Positions 7,067-13,137 of a stretch of 14,352 bases of DNA are shown one piece after another. A model generated the notes under the pieces. The model ran no database searches, was not told the DNA's origin, and saw only the letters and a program-made list of their open reading frames with translations. The DNA is from Elusimicrobiota bacterium. Lineage in GTDB: Bacteria; Elusimicrobiota; Elusimicrobia; UBA1565; JACRDR01. Made by a program: the position numbers and the translations under genes. The DNA lies in NCBI GenBank assembly GCA_016207585.1, contig JACQPI010000123.1, forward strand, positions 1 through 14,352, in the 5' to 3' direction. Numbering within the stretch: the stretch's first letter is position 1; each line of letters starts with the position of its first letter.

Positions 7067-8260
7067 ATGAAAACCAAGATCGTTCTTGCCCTGCTGTCCG
7101 GGCTGTGCCTTGCGAATTTCCAGGCGCGGGGGACCGAGCCCGCGGTGGAGGAGTTCCATGGAACGGGCCAATCCGCCGCGGTCGTCCGCGCGGGAGGCTC
7201 CTTGGAAATCGTCTATACCCACGAGGCCCTGAGAAGCCCCGTAAGGCTGCCCGGGGACGAAGCGGGGCTGGAATGCGTTTCCGGCTGCCGTTTGCCCGTC
7301 GACGGGACCCTCGTATCGTTCCGCAGCGCCGCCGGGCTGGAGCGCGTCAGGCAGCTGGCCGCAAGCAAGGCTTACGGGCGCGATCAGGGCCGCAGCCGGG
7401 CTCTCGCCGACAGAACCGCCGCGGTCGGGGCGGGGATCGGCCGCGCGACCCGGCTGGCCTCCGCCGGCCTGAGCTTCTCCGATCAGGAGCGGGGGGCCTC
7501 CGCCTCGGAAAACTCCGGAAAAGCCTCCGTCGAACCGAAGGCTTTCAATCCCGTCACGTTGAGCATCGCCGGTGGGTTCGGCGACGCGATCGACGTCATC
7601 GACAGAAACCCCGCCACGCTGCAGGTCGAGACTCTCAAAAAGACTCCAGGGAACGTTTCGGTGTATCTCCGCATCCCCGCGATCCCCAGGCGCGATCACG
7701 GCGTCGGCAGCGTGGGCCTCAGCTTCGGCCCCTCGGTGACGATCGTGAAAGGGGACCAGGACGACTGGGTGGAAGGCCCCAGCCATCTGCCATATCCCGG
7801 CAGCCTGGACTATGCAGCGACGAAGGCCAGCCGCACACAGGCCAGAAAGGGAGCCGTGCTTTGGGAACCCGCCCGGATCGACTGGACGACGCCCCAGGTC
7901 GGCAATTTCAGCGGCTATGTGGGGGCGGGCCTGGTCGTAGGACACAACGATCAAAGGCTGATCACCGACGACGTCACACGGAGCTGGGACGGTATTTGCG
8001 TTGAAAGGATCGTGGACGACGCCGGCGTGACGCTCGGATGCAACCGACGGGTATCCGTAAACGAGATATCCGTCGCCACGCACAGGGTTTACGACAACGC
8101 CGTGAATTGGTCTGGCATCGGCCACAGCGTCTTCGCCGGAGTCAGCGCCAGGCTCAGCCGCTTTGCGTCCCTGTTCGCGGAATGGGACCGGCTCTCCGCC
8201 GGCCAGAAAATCGACACGTTCAAGGTCGGAGTCAACATCACGGTTTGGCCGGTCAAGTGA
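7067..8260 (+). CDS. Secreted protein, possible outer-membrane beta-barrel
   Basis: 397 residues with a clear Sec signal: MKTKIVLALLSGLCLANFQARG, cleavage probably before TEPAVEE. A purine-rich Shine-Dalgarno (GAGGAG, from about 7053) precedes ATG 7067, so the start is well supported. Residues 25-160 include a Ser/Gly/Arg-rich region. From about 165 the sequence alternates short hydrophobic strands and polar turns (VTLSIAGGFGDAIDVID, VGLSFGPSVTIVKGD, YVGAGLVVGHNDQ, HSVFAGVSARLSRFASLFAEWDRL). The last strand, DTFKVGVNITVWPVK, resembles the closing strand of an outer-membrane barrel, although it ends in Lys rather than Phe. Two Cys near residues 310-325 could pair. Function is not recognised. 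It separates the aminotransferase/ALDH set from kamA and has its own leader. Confidence 0.75.
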   Translation: MKTKIVLALLSGLCLANFQARGTEPAVEEFHGTGQSAAVVRAGGSLEIVYTHEALRSPVRLPGDEAGLECVSGCRLPVDGTLVSFRSAAGLERVRQLAASKAYGRDQGRSRALADRTAAVGAGIGRATRLASAGLSFSDQERGASASENSGKASVEPKAFNPVTLSIAGGFGDAIDVIDRNPATLQVETLKKTPGNVSVYLRIPAIPRRDHGVGSVGLSFGPSVTIVKGDQDDWVEGPSHLPYPGSLDYAATKASRTQARKGAVLWEPARIDWTTPQVGNFSGYVGAGLVVGHNDQRLITDDVTRSWDGICVERIVDDAGVTLGCNRRVSVNEISVATHRVYDNAVNWSGIGHSVFAGVSARLSRFASLFAEWDRLSAGQKIDTFKVGVNITVWPVK

Positions 8261-8317
8261 CTCCGCCGCCCCGACCAGCGGCAACCGATCAGCAGCTTTC
8301 TCCAACCACCCGTTTCT

Positions 8318-8326
8318 TTGTAAGAT
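8318..8326 (+). promoter_or_regulatory. Extended -10 (TTGTAAGAT) of the leaderless kamA promoter
   Basis: TAAGAT at 8321-8326 is followed by six bases and the GTG at 8333. It shares TTGTAARATGGC with the ALDH promoter and has no Shine-Dalgarno, so initiation directly at the mRNA 5' end is predicted. Confidence 0.55.
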
Positions 8327-8332
8327 GGCCTC

Positions 8333-9700
8333 GTGAGCCCGTCGGCCGGCCGTCCCGTCCACGAAGTCAGGACCCATGGCCCCGCGGATCAGCCGTTCCG
8401 CTACCCGCTCCCGGAGCCGTTTACGGAGCCCGACTGGCGGCGTCTGCCCGGCTACAAGGACGTCTCACGCCGCGACTGGGAAAGCGCCCTCTGGCAGCGG
8501 CAGCACACCGTTAAAAATCTAAAAGAGTTGAAGGCCGTTTTCGGCGATCTGATCTCGGAAGACCTCCTCGCGTCCATCGAGCAGGACCAGAAGGAACGCG
8601 CCACGATGTCGATGCTGGTCCCGCCCCAGATGCTCAACACGATGGGCGAGCGCGACCTCTGGAGCGACCCGGTCCGGCGCTACATGCTCGTCGCCTTCAA
8701 GGACCGCCACCCCCAATGGCCGTCGCACCCCAAGGCGGCGCGCGACAGCCTCCATGAGGCGGACATGTGGGCCGTGGAAGGCCTGACCCACCGCTACCCG
8801 ACCAAGGTCCTCGCGGAGCTCCTGTCGACCTGCCCGCAATACTGCGGCCACTGCACGCGCATGGACCTAGTCGGAAACGACGTCCCTCAGGTGATCAAGT
8901 ACAAGTTCAACGCGCAGCCCAAATCGCGCTACGATCAAATACTCGAGTATTTGCGCAAGACGCCCTCGGTCCGGGACGTGGTCGTCTCGGGGGGGGACAT
9001 CGCGAACCTCCCCATCGCCCACCTGGAGGATTTCGTCTCCGGCTTGATGGACATCCCCAACATCAAGGACATCCGCCTCGCCTCCAAGGCCCTCATGGCG
9101 CTGCCGCAGCATTTCCTCCAAGACGAGGTGCAGCAGGGACTCAAGCGCCTGGCGAAAAAGGCCCGCGCGCGGGAGGTGAGCCTCGCCCTGCATACCCACG
9201 TCAACCACGCGCGCCAGGTGACGCCGCTCGCGGCCAAGGCCGCGAGCTCGCTTCTGGAGATGGGCTTCAGGGACGTGCGCAACCAGGGGGTTTTGCTGCG
9301 CGGAATCAATACGACGCCCCAAGACCTGCTGAACCTATGCTTTCGCCTGCTCGACGACGCCAAGATCATGCCCTACTATTTTTACATGTGCGACATGATC
9401 CCCAGCTCGGAGCATTGGCGCCTGGCGATCTATGAGGCCCAGCAGCTCCAGCACGACATCATGGGATATCTGCCGGGTTTCGCCACGCCGCGGCTCGTCT
9501 GTGACGTGCCCTTCGTGGGCAAGCGTTGGGTGCATCAAATCGCGGCCTACGACCGCGAAAAGGGGATTTCCTACTGGACCAAGAACTACCGCACCTCAAT
9601 CGAGGCCGCCGACCCGCAGGCTCTCGCCCGCCGCTATGAGTACTACGACCCGATCTACACGCTGCCGGAGGCCGGCCAGGCCTGGTGGCGCCGGGCATGA
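8333..9700 (+). CDS. kamA: Lysine 2,3-aminomutase-type radical SAM protein (KamA family)
   Basis: 455 residues. Family members use a [4Fe-4S] cluster, S-adenosylmethionine and PLP to shift an amino group from C2 to C3, making beta-lysine from L-lysine (or beta-glutamate/beta-arginine in subfamilies). The cluster motif CPQYCGHC (C167, C171, C174) is present after the GLTHRYP block. In clostridial lysine aminomutase two aspartates bind the lysine side-chain amine: one in a YxxxCD context and one before the PLP lysine. Here D354 (YYFYMCDM) and D391 (LVCDVPFVGK) occupy these places, and K397 is the likely PLP lysine. This favours a basic substrate. It is too long for EpmB. The C-terminal Cys-rich segment of the clostridial enzyme is absent. 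The stop overlaps the next gene's start (ATGA), so the two are coupled. Specificity and use of beta-lysine are inferred. Confidence 0.88.
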   Translation: MSPSAGRPVHEVRTHGPADQPFRYPLPEPFTEPDWRRLPGYKDVSRRDWESALWQRQHTVKNLKELKAVFGDLISEDLLASIEQDQKERATMSMLVPPQMLNTMGERDLWSDPVRRYMLVAFKDRHPQWPSHPKAARDSLHEADMWAVEGLTHRYPTKVLAELLSTCPQYCGHCTRMDLVGNDVPQVIKYKFNAQPKSRYDQILEYLRKTPSVRDVVVSGGDIANLPIAHLEDFVSGLMDIPNIKDIRLASKALMALPQHFLQDEVQQGLKRLAKKARAREVSLALHTHVNHARQVTPLAAKAASSLLEMGFRDVRNQGVLLRGINTTPQDLLNLCFRLLDDAKIMPYYFYMCDMIPSSEHWRLAIYEAQQLQHDIMGYLPGFATPRLVCDVPFVGKRWVHQIAAYDREKGISYWTKNYRTSIEAADPQALARRYEYYDPIYTLPEAGQAWWRRA

Positions 9701-10434
9701 AACTTCAGGGGAAAGTGGCCGTCGTCACGGGAGCCGCCAAACGGGTCGGACGCGCCATCGCCGGGGCGCTCGCCCAGCGCGGGGCGCGGCTCGCCATCCA
9801 TTATAACCGCTCGCGCCGGGAAGCTCAACGTTTGGCCGACGAGATCAAAACAACCTACGACCGGGAAGCCGTGCTCTTCAAGGCCGACCTCTCCAACGCC
9901 GGACAGGTCCGCAAGCTGGGGCAGGCCGTCTTGCGCCGTTTCGGGGACGTTCACGTGCTTGTCCACAGCGCCTCGGCCTACGAGCGGACCCCTTTCGAGA
10001 AGGCGGAAATCGAGGATTGGGACGCGCATTTGGAGACCAACTTGCGGGCTCCGTTCTTCCTTAGCCAGACGCTGGGGCCGGCCATGAAAAAAGCCGGAGA
10101 GGGGAAGATCATCCACCTCGCCGACTGGGCGGCCAAGCGTCCGTATATCGACTACATCCCCTATTGCGTCTCGAAGGCGGGGCTTTTGTGCCTCAACGCC
10201 GCCCTGGCCAAGGCCCTGGCCCCCGAGGTCCAGGTCAACGCCGTCCTGCCGGGGCCGGTCCTCTTGCCGGAAGGAACCTCGCCCAAGCTCCGCGAGGCCA
10301 TCCGCCAAGCGACGCCCGTCAAGCGTTTGGGGAACCCGGAAGACGTCGTGCGCGCGGTCCTATTCTTGATCGAGGGCTCCGATTTCGTCACCGGCGCCGA
10401 GCTCGCCGTGGACGGAGGACGATTGATCGCATGA
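9697..10434 (+). CDS. SDR-family reductase, pteridine reductase/FolM-like
   Basis: 245 residues from ATG 9697, which overlaps the kamA stop by ATGA; an in-frame GTG at 9685 is less likely. It is a short-chain dehydrogenase with the NADPH loop TGAAKRVGRA (T11-G18), HYNRS after strand 2 as in pteridine reductases, and active-site Y156-x3-K160 (YCVSK). The residue 13 before the Tyr, normally Ser in SDRs, is Asp (D143, in LADWAAKRP). Asp at this place is the hallmark of PTR1-type pteridine reductases. The NAVLPGPVLLPEG segment and C-terminal FVTGAELAVDGG also fit. The likely role is NADPH reduction of dihydropterin (dihydromonapterin, dihydrobiopterin or dihydrofolate), which agrees with the PTPS-family and folB neighbours. 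Subfamily fairly sure; precise pterin unknown. Confidence 0.85.
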   Translation: MKLQGKVAVVTGAAKRVGRAIAGALAQRGARLAIHYNRSRREAQRLADEIKTTYDREAVLFKADLSNAGQVRKLGQAVLRRFGDVHVLVHSASAYERTPFEKAEIEDWDAHLETNLRAPFFLSQTLGPAMKKAGEGKIIHLADWAAKRPYIDYIPYCVSKAGLLCLNAALAKALAPEVQVNAVLPGPVLLPEGTSPKLREAIRQATPVKRLGNPEDVVRAVLFLIEGSDFVTGAELAVDGGRLIA

Positions 10435-10496
10435 AACCTCGTCTGTCTTTTCCGGCAGGTCCCGCCGCCGGCGCGGCGTCGCCAAGCAGGCCATGA
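10431..10496 (+). CDS. 21-codon micro-ORF bridging two pterin genes
   Basis: An ORF of 21 codons (begins MKPRLSFPAGPAAG, ends SRP) starts at an ATG that overlaps the SDR stop (ATGA, 10431-10434). It ends at a TGA that overlaps the start of the next gene (ATGA, 10493-10496). It fills exactly the gap that would otherwise separate the two genes. Its composition (Pro, Ala, Gly) is what GC-rich DNA gives by chance, so the peptide may be unimportant. The double overlap suggests a translational relay that hands ribosomes on to the PTPS-family gene, which lacks a strong Shine-Dalgarno. Chance occurrence is possible. Confidence 0.4.
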   Translation: MKPRLSFPAGPAAGAASPSRP

Positions 10497-10900
10497 AGCA
10501 TTCCGTCACCCGCCTTATCCGTTTCTGCTACGGCCATCGGCTGCTCCACTACCAGGGCAAGTGCCGCCACCTGCACGGCCACAACGGGCTCATCGAGATC
10601 ACGATGCGCTCGAAAAAATTGGACGCCCTGGGGATGGTGATGGACTTCGATGCGATCAAATCGACGATCCAGCGCTGGGTGGATTCGGAACTCGACCACA
10701 AGCTGATCCTAAATGCGAAGGACCCGTTGATCCCGTTTCTGCGCAAGCAGGCCCAGCCGATATTTCTTCTGAAATCCAACCCTACCGCCGAGGCGATCGC
10801 GGAGTTGATCTACCGCTACGCGAAGTCGCAAAGGCTGCCGGTGAGCGGCGTAAAACTCTGGGAAACCGCCGACTCGTTCGCCGAGTATTCGCAGCGCTAG
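10493..10900 (+). CDS. 6-pyruvoyl-tetrahydropterin synthase/QueD family protein
   Basis: 135 residues, normal size for the family, which converts dihydroneopterin triphosphate to 6-pyruvoyl-tetrahydropterin (PTPS) or 6-carboxy-tetrahydropterin (QueD). The zinc ligands H15, H28 and H30 are visible (GHR and HLHGHN), with the catalytic Cys in the C-x3-HGH arrangement (C24). The catalytic pair D68-H69 (LDHKLIL) and the pterin-anchoring Glu (E124, LWETADS) are also present. Retention of Cys points to QueD/PTPS rather than PTPS-III, where Glu replaces it. No other queuosine gene is in view. The neighbours are a pteridine reductase-like SDR and folB, so a folate or tetrahydropterin role is equally likely. 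It converges with folB: the two stop codons share the palindrome CTAG at 10897-10900. Confidence 0.88.
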   Translation: MKHSVTRLIRFCYGHRLLHYQGKCRHLHGHNGLIEITMRSKKLDALGMVMDFDAIKSTIQRWVDSELDHKLILNAKDPLIPFLRKQAQPIFLLKSNPTAEAIAELIYRYAKSQRLPVSGVKLWETADSFAEYSQR

Positions 10901-11313
10901 CGGCGGTTGTGCTCGATCTCGACGACGACCTCGCGGGTCCCCGGCATGACGGCCGGTTTCTTGTGGACCGCGACGCGCGCGCGCCGGATTCTCCCATCGA
11001 AGGCGAGAACCATTCCCGCGATGAGGACCGCCAAGCGCTCGGCCAGTTTGAACTCTCCCGTTTCGGCGAGGCGGCGCACCGCCGCCTCCAGCGCGGCGTA
11101 GTCGACCGTGTCGCGCACCGAGTCGCTGAGCGCCGCGCGAGAGAGATCGAGCCGCATCTCCACGTCCACGAGAACATCCTGGCGGACACGACGCTCCGAG
11201 GCGGGAACTCCCAAATAAACCCGGCAGCCTATCCCTTTCAAAAAGACACGACCCAGCCGCGAAACAAAGAAACCGCCCGCGCTGCTAGGCGGACGGTTTC
11301 TTCGCTTGGGCAC
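10897..11313 (-). CDS. folB: Dihydroneopterin aldolase FolB
   Basis: 138 residues from GTG 11313. FolB cleaves 7,8-dihydroneopterin to 6-hydroxymethyl-dihydropterin and glycolaldehyde in folate synthesis. Family features: RVFLKGIGCRVYLGVPASER (first strand and active-site Glu region), QDVLVDVEMRLDLS, DTVDYAAL, FKLAERLAVLIAG, and the C-terminal VHKKPAVMPGTREVVVEIEH containing the conserved Lys. The usual protein is about 120 residues and begins just before RVFLKG. The extra 16-20 N-terminal residues are encoded by a strong hairpin, and no alternative ATG/GTG/TTG keeps the first strand. A TAAAGT box lies six bases before GTG 11313, supporting this start as leaderless. Only four bases separate it from the stop of the upstream secreted-protein gene. 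Confidence 0.88.
   Translation of the reverse strand: MPKRRNRPPSSAGGFFVSRLGRVFLKGIGCRVYLGVPASERRVRQDVLVDVEMRLDLSRAALSDSVRDTVDYAALEAAVRRLAETGEFKLAERLAVLIAGMVLAFDGRIRRARVAVHKKPAVMPGTREVVVEIEHNRR
11267..11302 (-). terminator. 14-bp stem hairpin, terminator or attenuator inside the folB 5' end
   Basis: Arms at 11267-11280 and 11289-11302 are complementary over 14 bp around an 8-base loop. On the minus-strand RNA the single irregular pair is a G-U wobble, but on the plus strand it is an A-C mismatch, so the minus strand is the designed one. It is followed by TGTTT. It would end transcription of the secreted-protein gene that stops at 11318, but it also lies within codons 4-16 of folB as called. 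Confidence 0.55.
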
Positions 11314-11317
11314 GACT

Positions 11318-12064
11318 TTACTTTAAGTTCAGGTTCCAGTACGCAGTGGTTTCGATGATGCTTTCTCCAAAAGAGGCACTCGGATAAATGACCCGCGTGT
11401 CGTGACCCCACTCCGCAAGACCCTTGAGACGGTTGTCGGTATTGTCGAGGTGCGCCGCCTCCAAGAGGACGCCGTAAAACTCGGTTTTGATCGAGTTAAA
11501 CTGCGTCACGATTTGCTCTCCCGGATTGATCCTTACCTGACCTCCGGCTGCTCCGCCGAGAAAAGGGAACTTTTTTACAAGCTTCTCATAGGCAACGTCT
11601 CCCCCCACTTGAATGGAGATGGCGCCCCGCTTCAGCCGGTAACCGGAGGTTTCTTTCTCGCCGAGGTAGGCGCCAAGGATAGCAAACAGCGCCCGAGCCT
11701 CCGCGATGCGCTGGTCTAGTTCAGCCTTGGAGTTCGACTGGGCCAAGACGCGTTCTACGTTACGCAATGCCCCCTTGGCTTGGACGAGGGATGCCGTTAT
11801 ATCTCCACGTTGTTCCGCGGATAGACTTTCATCCTTGAGGCGCTCTTCAAGAATGCTCACGATGGATTGCAACTTTGCTTTGGCCAGTTCGAGTTCCCCG
11901 GGATATGGGTCTGCGGCTTTACTAACCGATTCCTGAGGACCTGCCTCGGGCGCCGCGATTTCCAGGGCCGCGATTTCAGACAGCCCCATGTACCGGAACT
12001 CCGCCGCCGGAGCACCCGCCGCCAACAAGCACAGCACAAGCAACGAATATGCAGTTTCTTTCAT
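11318..12064 (-). CDS. Secreted hypothetical protein
   Basis: 248 residues from ATG 12064. A perfect AGGAGG about ten bases upstream supports this start over the TTG at 12073, which lies only one base from the AGGAGG. The signal peptide is MKETAYSLLVLCLLAAGAPAA, with cleavage near AEFRYMG. Residues about 50-130 are charged and helical (LELAKAKLQSIVSILEERLKDE, GALRNVERVLAQSNSKAELDQRI) and may form a coiled coil. The second half is mixed, with GYRLKRGAISIQVGGDVAYEKLVKKFPFLGG and a C-terminus of aromatic/aliphatic strands (SIIETTAYWNLNLK). I do not recognise a family. Its DNA is visibly less GC-rich than the metabolic genes around it, which may mean a different origin or relaxed composition. It lies directly upstream of folB with a hairpin between them. 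Confidence 0.75.
   Translation of the reverse strand: MKETAYSLLVLCLLAAGAPAAEFRYMGLSEIAALEIAAPEAGPQESVSKAADPYPGELELAKAKLQSIVSILEERLKDESLSAEQRGDITASLVQAKGALRNVERVLAQSNSKAELDQRIAEARALFAILGAYLGEKETSGYRLKRGAISIQVGGDVAYEKLVKKFPFLGGAAGGQVRINPGEQIVTQFNSIKTEFYGVLLEAAHLDNTDNRLKGLAEWGHDTRVIYPSASFGESIIETTAYWNLNLK
11320..11325 (-). promoter_or_regulatory. -10 box (TAAAGT) of a predicted leaderless folB promoter
   Basis: On the minus strand TAAAGT is followed by six bases and GTG 11313, the same geometry as the three plus-strand leaderless starts. It overlaps the stop codon of the preceding gene. Confidence 0.4.
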
Positions 12065-12181
12065 AATCCACAAGCCTCCTTATGTAAGGCATGGCATGAG
12101 ACGATGCAGCCATTGTCGCACTAAAGGCGGTTTTAGGAAAATAGGTCCTTGGGAGTTATGCCCTTTGTCTTTTAGTCCGAG

Positions 12182-12204
12182 CTGGGCTAGGACCTAGGGC
12201 CCAG
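12182..12204. promoter_or_regulatory. Interrupted palindrome between divergent genes
   Basis: CTGGGC (12182-12187) pairs with GCCCAG (12199-12204), and TAGG (12188-12191) with CCTA (12193-12196) around a single A. It lies in the 263-bp gap between the divergent secreted-protein and methyltransferase genes. It could be an operator for either; no U-tract follows on either strand. Confidence 0.3.
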
Positions 12205-12261
12205 GACGTGGCGCGACTCGCATTGTGCGCGCTCCCGGGCTTTTGTCGCGACCCGACAGCC

Positions 12262-12277
12262 ATTTGTTATAATCGGA
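12262..12277 (+). promoter_or_regulatory. TATAAT promoter of the methyltransferase gene
   Basis: The 16-mer ATTTGTTATAATCGGA contains a perfect -10 at 12268-12273. A TTGTCG at 12243-12248 is a possible -35 with a 19-bp spacer. The identical 16-mer precedes both trxB copies at 12975 and 14242. The predicted leader is about 48 nt and contains an AGGA Shine-Dalgarno (12315-12318). Confidence 0.6.
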
Positions 12278-12327
12278 CGCGTATTTTAGGATGCCCGCGT
12301 CACGCGCCCAGCATAGGAATAATTGGA

Positions 12328-12834
12328 ATGAAGCTGAATTTGGGTTCGGGAGCCACGCCCCTGAAGGGCTACACGAACGTCGATAAGTACGCGAACTCCC
12401 CGGGCGTCGACGTCGTCCACGATCTCGACCGCACCCCCTGGCCTTTCGAACCGGACTCGGTCGACGAGATCGCCATGTCCCAATGCCTGGAACACCTCGA
12501 GGACTGCAACCGAGCCATGAAAGAAATTCACCGCATTCTCAAGCCCGGCGGCATCCTGAAGGTCGCCGTGCCCCATTTCACATGGCAGCTCGCGTTCACC
12601 GACCCCACCCATAAACATTTCTTCGCGTACAACACGTTCTTCTACTACGCCAGGACGCCGAGCTATTTCGACTTCGCGTTCTCCTCCTGCAAGGTCCGCC
12701 TGGTCTTCGGCAAGCGCCTTTCCGTATGGAACATCCTCCTGGAACCGATTTTCAACTTGTTCCCAAACGCCTACGAACAAAGCCCCTTGCGCATGTTCCC
12801 GGCCCTGCATGTGGAAGCGATATTGGCAAAATAA
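12328..12834 (+). CDS. Class I SAM-dependent methyltransferase (Methyltransf_11-like)
   Basis: 168 residues. ATG 12328 is chosen because it gives the classic family N-terminus MKLNLGSGATPLKGYTNVD with AGGA nine bases upstream; the frame is open further 5' but that part looks non-coding. Motif I is LNLGSG. The acidic residue after strand 2 is in NVDKY. The family block DEIAMSQCLEHLEDCNRAMKEIHRILKPGGILKVAVPHF follows, then DPTHKHFFAYNTF. It ends in FPALHVEAILAK, as compact members of this family do. Such proteins methylate sugars, lipids or small molecules, often in cell-surface polysaccharide clusters; the substrate here is unknown. No glycosyltransferase neighbours are in view. It appears complete, not truncated. 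Confidence 0.85.
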   Translation: MKLNLGSGATPLKGYTNVDKYANSPGVDVVHDLDRTPWPFEPDSVDEIAMSQCLEHLEDCNRAMKEIHRILKPGGILKVAVPHFTWQLAFTDPTHKHFFAYNTFFYYARTPSYFDFAFSSCKVRLVFGKRLSVWNILLEPIFNLFPNAYEQSPLRMFPALHVEAILAK

Positions 12835-12952
12835 CACCATCCCATTCAGGCCAGCACCGGATACGAGCAAGTGGACCCTGGGGGGCTGTGTTCCGTGGAC
12901 TAATTTTCTAACGTTGAAATACTTTGACATTAGAAATAGTGTATTGTGGGGT

Positions 12953-13085
12953 ATGTTTTCGGCGCGAGAGGGCGATTTGTTATAATCGGATTCGCTGAGT
13001 CGGCGCCGTTGCTTTGACCCATGGAAACGCGCAAGGTCGTCATCATAGGCTCCGGTCCGGCCGGCTACACCGCCGCGATCTACGC
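12953..13085 (+). repeat. Direct repeat, copy 1: trxB promoter and 5' end
   Basis: This stretch corresponds to 14220-14352 with a constant offset of 1267 bp. The match is perfect for 116 bp (12970-13085 and 14237-14352), with a few mismatches in the 17 bases before that. The second copy runs off the window, so the true repeat may be longer. Confidence 0.95.
12975..12990 (+). promoter_or_regulatory. Promoter in trxB copy 1
   Basis: The 16-mer ATTTGTTATAATCGGA with TATAAT at 12981-12986 is intact, so the truncated ORF at 13021 is probably still transcribed. Confidence 0.55.
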
Positions 13086-13137
13086 CGCCCGGGACTTCGT
13101 CACCGGAGCGAAACTGGCCGTCGGCGACGCCGGATAG
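13021..13137 (+). pseudogene. trxB: Truncated duplicate of the trxB 5' end fused to a foreign 3' end
   Basis: A 38-codon ORF with an intact promoter and start. Codons 1-21 are identical to the trxB-like gene that begins at 14288 and encode the FAD-binding start of a thioredoxin-reductase-like flavoprotein (VVIIGSGPAGYTAAIY). The sequence continues with AAR and then changes to DFVTGAKLAVGDAG and a TAG stop. This tail does not look like the continuation of the first Rossmann unit. It resembles the C-terminal FVTGAxLAVDGG motif of SDR proteins such as the one ending at 10434, though the DNA differs at wobble positions, so that gene was not the direct source. The GxGxxG loop alone cannot make a working enzyme. 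Most likely a decayed duplicate; a translated peptide cannot be excluded. Confidence 0.75.

Noticed and set aside
6929..8377. Long minus-strand open frame (482 codons) antisense to the secreted-protein gene
   Set aside because: It spans an intergenic dyad and a promoter region and has no recognisable domain. The plus strand has a Shine-Dalgarno, a signal peptide and strand-like repeats, so this is a GC-rich shadow.
12208..12327. N-terminal extension of the methyltransferase
   Set aside because: It would include the promoter and lacks family similarity; ATG 12328 gives the standard N-terminus with an AGGA upstream.
12900..13020. TTGACA at 12924-12929 as the -35 of the first trxB promoter
   Set aside because: It lies 51 bp upstream of the TATAAT at 12981, and the second copy's upstream DNA differs there; no other -10 is correctly spaced.
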